A model generated the notes under the pieces. That model saw only the letters and a program-made list of their open reading frames with translations. It did not search any database and was not told the origin of the DNA. From Adiantum capillus-veneris (Eukaryota; Streptophyta; Polypodiopsida; Polypodiales; Pteridaceae): a stretch of DNA of 64,000 nt. Numbering within the stretch: the stretch's first letter is position 1; each line of letters starts with the position of its first letter. This document shows positions 59,991 to 64,000 of this stretch, in pieces. The stretch lies in contig CM043943.1 of assembly GCA_014529385.2 (NCBI GenBank), forward strand, positions 152,591,592-152,655,591, written 5' to 3'. A program made the translations under genes and the position numbers.

Positions 59991-60213
59991 GATGTCAAAC
60001 AAGGATGCATATGAGGTGTCTTCTTATGGATATTTTTATTGATTATGGCAATTCCAATTGTATGCATATCACTAGAGCCCTTCTTGCAATCTCTATTCCA
60101 CTAGTTGGACATTTTACTATCCATCATTTGTCAATGATCTTATAACCAAGAGTCTCCTTTTTGTCTCATTGTTATCTCAATAGATTAATATGACCTCCTT
60201 AATCTACTAGGCT

Positions 60214-61105
60214 ACTGAGATAACAATGAGACAAAAAGAAGACTCTTGATTATAAGCTCATTGATAAATGATGCATAGTAAAATTTTCAACTAGTGGAAA
60301 TGAAGATTATAAGGAGTCAGATTCTAGTGATATGCATAGGGCCCAAATTTCCATAATCAACAACACTATCTAGATAATGGCATCTCATAAGCAACAGCCA
60401 TCTAGAAATCATCATCCACCATGCTATTGGACTGATAAGTTGTTAGCTCTTATCCTCTTATCTTCTTCCACCATCCAAGCAACACTGTGAAAAGTTGAGA
60501 AACTGAAACCAAACAGTGAACTATTGTGTAGCCCACACATAACAAATGAAAAACAACCAGCAAAGACAAATAAAAAATTTTATCACTTACTACACAAACC
60601 CTATGAAAACACTTTTCTCCACTCACTCTGTATGTAGTTACACCTCCCTTGCTTCTCTAGGATCCATAGCACCACATGTTGTTGTAGTGATACCATACTC
60701 CTCCAAACTAATCAAGATACTCATTGTTACCATGATAAAACAATGAGCATTTAATTTTTCACACCATGTCGAAGAAACTACAGCGTGAAGCCAACCACCT
60801 ATCTCCACAACCCCTCTCATATCAGCTGGCTATAGCAACCTCTCTTGCAATGACAACCTCTCTTATAGTGTTGCACATATGCAGCAACCAGGTACCACAC
60901 CATTGCACCACACTTGCATTGAAATCTCCCAATTCATCTATGAGGGTTAGAATTTCCCTCAAGACAACCACAACTATCTTAGATAATTTTTTGCTGATCT
61001 ATACGCTTGTAATCTACATTTATACTAGATGGACATTTTATTATGTATCATTTATCGATGGAATTATAATCAAGAGTCTCTCTTTTGTCTCATTGTTATT
61101 TCAAT
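60214..61105. mobile_element. TIR transposon copy C (0.9-kb deletion derivative)
   Basis: Inverted arms 60,214-60,300 and 61,020-61,105 (CTGAGATAACAATGAGACA... / ...GTCTCATTGTTATTTCAAT). The interior follows the Y segment of copy B (56,000-56,750) in the same direction, then jumps to the opposite terminus. X and the PPR piece are missing, as expected of an internal-deletion, MITE-like derivative. Similar words (CTAGGCTA/CTTCTAGGCTATTG) continue ~18 bp beyond each arm, so true ends may be at about 60,194 and 61,123. Confidence 0.75.
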
Positions 61106-61125
61106 AGCCTAGAAGAGTGAGGAGA

Positions 61126-62369
61126 GAACAATGGTTGGTAACCAAGATTCAAGTTTATGATGAAGTTTATTTACCTCTTGGCTATGCCCCATCATGAGTT
61201 TTGATCGTTTAGAAGTTGGCTCAAGATCCGTCGTGTGCCGAATCTTTCCATATTTTCCATGCTCGAAGCCCTTGCTTTGAAGTTTTGGTGTTTGCTTTCA
61301 AAAGTCAATTCCGACTTTCCTGGCTCAACTTATTAATTTTTGTTGATTATTTGTCATTTTTAGTTTTTTAGTAAAGGAAAATTAGTTACAATTATTATTA
61401 GTTGGCATAAATTTTGCCTAAATTGGTGTAATCTCTCATACATACATATTCTTAACCTGGCATTTAGATGGTGTCAATATGGCTCATGGTTATGCGTGCT
61501 AAGAGTTAAAAAGTTTTGAAAAACTCGCTAAGGAAAAGAAGAGAAAAGAAAAATAAATGATGATAATATATACAAAATGATGATCTTGCTGCATTTTCCT
61601 CCCTTCCTAAAGTGAGTCACCCTAGATGAACATGTGTCAGAGTGCATGGAAACGAAGTATGTGTCTATGCATAGCCATATATTATGGCTCTATGATGCAA
61701 ATCAATGATATGCATGTGGTAACAAAATGCTGTGCAAGAGATGGGTTCTGAACAATAAGTTTAGTGGTTGTTGATGGTGAGGTTATGTTGAAGCTGCATG
61801 GTCCGAACAAAAGTAATTGTAGAAAGGTGCCCTTTGTTTGATAGTAGTGGCCTCTAGAAGTTGTGACCCTGCCTTGTCTTGTGATTGAGGGCTTTGTTTT
61901 GGTCGCCCTAAACTTGCTTGGATGTGGTCATCATTGACAAGGCATCAAGTGAGCTAGTCTGTTTTGCTTTCCATGCGCACTTGATTTCTTTTGCTTGTTG
62001 ATGTTGAGATTGGATTGGCCTAGGTTGCTTGACAAAAGCCTTGGGTGGTTTGTTGAGGTCGGGTTTCTAGTGATGCATCGTGGGTGGGCTTGCATTGCCA
62101 TGTCATTTGGGTATCCATATTTCTTCATATTGGTTTGCATAATGGACTTTTGTATCGAGATTTTCCTGACCATCGTTGGAGAAAATCACTGGATTCGATC
62201 AAGTGTTGATTGAAGAGGTTCCCATACATAGTCTGTTTGTACAAAGGGTGTGGTGAAAGATTGGTCATCTTGCCTGAGCTGCAAAGTATTATCATGCCAG
62301 TTTGGTGTGGCTTAATAAGTGTGCATCCATGGCACTCCTAGAATAATTTCTTCGTTAAGATCCTTATCC
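61126..62369. other. No clear feature
   Basis: AT-rich sequence between copy C and the Gypsy fragment. It may include the 3' end or LTR of the minus-strand Gypsy element, but no repeat partner, primer site or polypurine tract is in view. Confidence 0.4.
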
Positions 62370-62621
62370 TCAACTACATGAAACTACATGAAACTGATGA
62401 GGATAAACTATGCCATCAACAGTTATTGGTAAATTTACATATCCCAAACTGTCCACTGTGCCTTTATTTGCCACTTTGAACCCCATAGTATTTGGCGTTA
62501 GAGGTTCTTTTGTTAATTTCCTGAAAGTGGAGTACTTGACAGCATTTCCTCTTGCCCCAGTGTCCACTAATGCACGCTTGATGGTTCCATCGGCAAGCTG
62601 CAATATAATGCGTAATTCCAT
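62370..62621 (-). pseudogene. Retroelement aspartic protease domain, downstream of integrase
   Basis: Minus strand open frame with the catalytic motif RALVDTGARGNAVKYSTFRK. Fold-typical strands follow (FKVANKGTVDSLGYVNLPIT, DGIVYPHQFHVV), and the text goes on in a broken frame to EEIILGVPWMHTY, the second conserved protease motif. It lies 3' of the integrase fragment on the same strand, the reverse of Gypsy order (protease first). Confidence 0.65.
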
Positions 62622-62739
62622 GCCACCTAATCATGTAGGCTTTGTTTGCATGGATGGTATTGGAGGAGAGTTGATACAATTGTTCTGTTGGGCCTTTCTC
62701 TGAAGGTATGCTTGTTCCTTCCACTTTAATATTCTGATT

Positions 62740-62880
62740 TTGGCTTCTTGCTGTGCCTGTTCCTGAGTGTCATGGGCTCGAATTCTTGCTGTGCCTGCTC
62801 CTGAATGTCATGGGCTCGACTTCTTGCTGTGCCTGCTCGTGAATGTCATGGGCTTGACTTCTGCACTGAGCTGCTGCATG
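62740..62880. repeat. 38-bp minisatellite
   Basis: Units start at 62,765, 62,803 and 62,841 (GA(G/A)TGTCATGGGCTCGA...TTGCTGTGCCTGCTC), with partial units on both sides. The period is not a multiple of three, so unit gain would break any frame. Confidence 0.85.
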
Positions 62881-64000
62881 AATTGTTTGGAGTTCTTCTG
62901 GTGTCAGCAAAAAGAAGATATTTCTTTAATCCGTAGCCACTCATCCAATTAGGCATCTCATCTCCTACCAATGCTGCAAGCTTGATGGCACCACTTTGTG
63001 ATATATCATGTATTACAAAAGGTCCCATCCTCGCTTTTTGAATTTTTTGGAGTGTTGTTTGAGGGTATACATTAAAACATAACCCCCTTCTTGGAATTCC
63101 TTGCTAATCACATGTTGATCATGGAAAGCTTTCATTTGTCTTTTCTGAGCATATATCTCGGCTACTGCTCTTACTTTGGTTTCATCCAATTTCTCCACGA
63201 TATCTAGTCTCTCCGATAGCTCGTGTCTGGTCCATCCTAATTGTGTTACGACTCGTAGTGTTTTAATTAATAATTACATGGGTAGAATTGCATTAATCCC
63301 AAGCACAAGGTTAAAAGGAATCGTCTCAATGGAAGTTTTAAAAGCTACTCTGTAAGCCCATAATGCAGTGTAGCTTTTGATCCCAATCATTTCTTGAGTC
63401 ACTGACTATTTTGGTGAGCACTATGTATAAGATTTTATTGGTGCTCTCATCTTGTTCGTTAGCTTGTGGGTAATAGGTGCTGATTTGCGATGGATGATTA
63501 TGAATTCATCAAGTAACCTTTCAATGATATTTTTCAGGAAGTGTGTTCCCCTATTGCTCACTATTTCAATGGGTAGACCATATATGGTAAAGATATGTTC
63601 AAAAAGGAACTGAGCTGTAGTCCGTGTATTATTTTTCTATGTTGCCTTTGCTTCTGCCCATTTGGTCATGTAATCTGTTGCTACTATGATGTATTGTGCG
63701 TGCAACCTACATGTAGGAGGTATTATGGGGCCAATAAAGTCGATGCCCCCTTTGGAAAAAGCGCGTACTCCCATCATTGACCTTAATGGCATTTCATCTC
63801 TTTGTAGGGTTTGTTTTGTGCGTTGACATTCATCACATCCTCTGCATCCCTAAATAGGGTTGGCCACCATATACTTGAGTGAAGTACTAGCTTTCTTGTT
63901 TTATCAACAGAGAAATGTCCCTCTGGCTGGCCCAAGTGTGCTTGTTCTAGGATATAGAAATATTCACTTTATGTAGCACATAGCCGTAGTTTTTCGTCCT
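62860..64000 (-). pseudogene. Gypsy integrase, running off the window
   Basis: Minus strand from the window edge: H2C2 module (LGQPEGHFSVDKTRKLVLHS, IWWPTLFRDAE, CDECQRTKQT), then the core with GGIDFIGPIIP, YIIVATDYMTKWAEAKAT and IEIVSNRGTHFL (Asn where Asp is usual). After several stops comes the C-terminal part AQKRQMKAFHDQHV, FQEGGYVLMYTLKQ and PFVIHDISQSGAIKLAAL (63,198-62,960). No chromodomain is evident. It is related to the integrase at 31,065-31,440 (both have RDEMPLR.MMG.RAF.K) but clearly a different, older copy. Confidence 0.75.

Larger units (their letters stand above)
55921..60181 (-). mobile_element. TIR transposon copy B carrying a PPR pseudogene
   Basis: Inverted arms of about 160 bp: 55,921-56,080 and 60,018-60,181. 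Both read from the ends as ATTGAGATAACAATGAGACA, then AAGAGACTCTTGGTTATAAG-like, ATCAT/ATAAAT...ATGCATA..AAAATGT and CAACTAGTG. Between them lie the Y segment (to 56,956), 541 bp unique to this copy in the window, the X segment (57,498-58,700) and a PPR pseudogene (58,850-59,990). No transposase was recognised. Long TIRs with enclosed gene sequence recall Mutator-like Pack elements, but a 9-bp target duplication could not be confirmed. Confidence 0.65.

Overview
The window reads as plant nuclear DNA made almost entirely of transposable elements. I found no intact host gene, tRNA, rRNA or CRISPR array. Evidence for a land plant: Ty1/Copia and Ty3/Gypsy LTR elements with plant-type primer sites (initiator-Met TGGTATCAGAGC; TGGTGCCGTTGCCGGGGA type), CACTA and Helitron remnants, and a decayed PLS-type pentatricopeptide repeat (PPR) gene. 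The PPR wording, very long elements and CT microsatellites make me favour a fern or another large-genome non-seed vascular plant; that is inference.

Layout. 1-2,240: decayed CACTA (En/Spm) transposon with a recognisable intron. 2,408-6,315: gag-only, non-autonomous LTR element. 7,374-10,042: small Copia-like element with ~180-bp LTRs and no recognisable pol. 11,375-12,907: 'X' part of a terminal-inverted-repeat (TIR) transposon, copy A. 12,906-38,143: tandem remains of a giant Gypsy element, namely the 3' part of one copy, one complete LTR (15,113-16,011), then leader, gag, pol and accessory ORFs of a second copy, cut off 6 nt into its 3' LTR. A Copia element (19,626-25,431, minus strand) sits in gag and itself carries a 259-bp MITE. 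38,144-38,870: copy A continues ('Y' part). 38,871-46,378: coding-free LARD with two 954-bp LTRs and a perfect TACTT target duplication. 46,581-47,031: fold-back element. 47,058-55,867: non-autonomous Helitron full of (CT)n arrays and holding a 5'-truncated LINE. 55,921-60,181: TIR transposon copy B with a PPR pseudogene inside. 60,214-61,105: deletion derivative, copy C. 62,370-64,000: another Gypsy pol on the minus strand, leaving the window.

How it fits together. Pieces of copy A at 11,375-12,907, 38,144-38,870, 46,379-46,580, 47,032-47,057 and 55,868-55,899 are collinear with copies B and C. One TIR transposon was therefore opened by the Gypsy tandem, the LARD, the fold-back element and the Helitron, and copies B/C act as in-window 'empty sites'. 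These give the Helitron ends to the base.

Most unusual: (1) an 8.8-kb Helitron that is largely a higher-order array of CT microsatellites with repeated spacer modules; (2) a 22-nt palindrome (half-site GACATCCTACG) occurring eight times in the Gypsy element, four times upstream of gag and four times downstream of pol; (3) a TIR transposon enclosing a PPR fragment.

Limits: everything was aligned by eye, so boundaries without a target duplication or empty site are approximate, and family names rest on motifs rather than searches.
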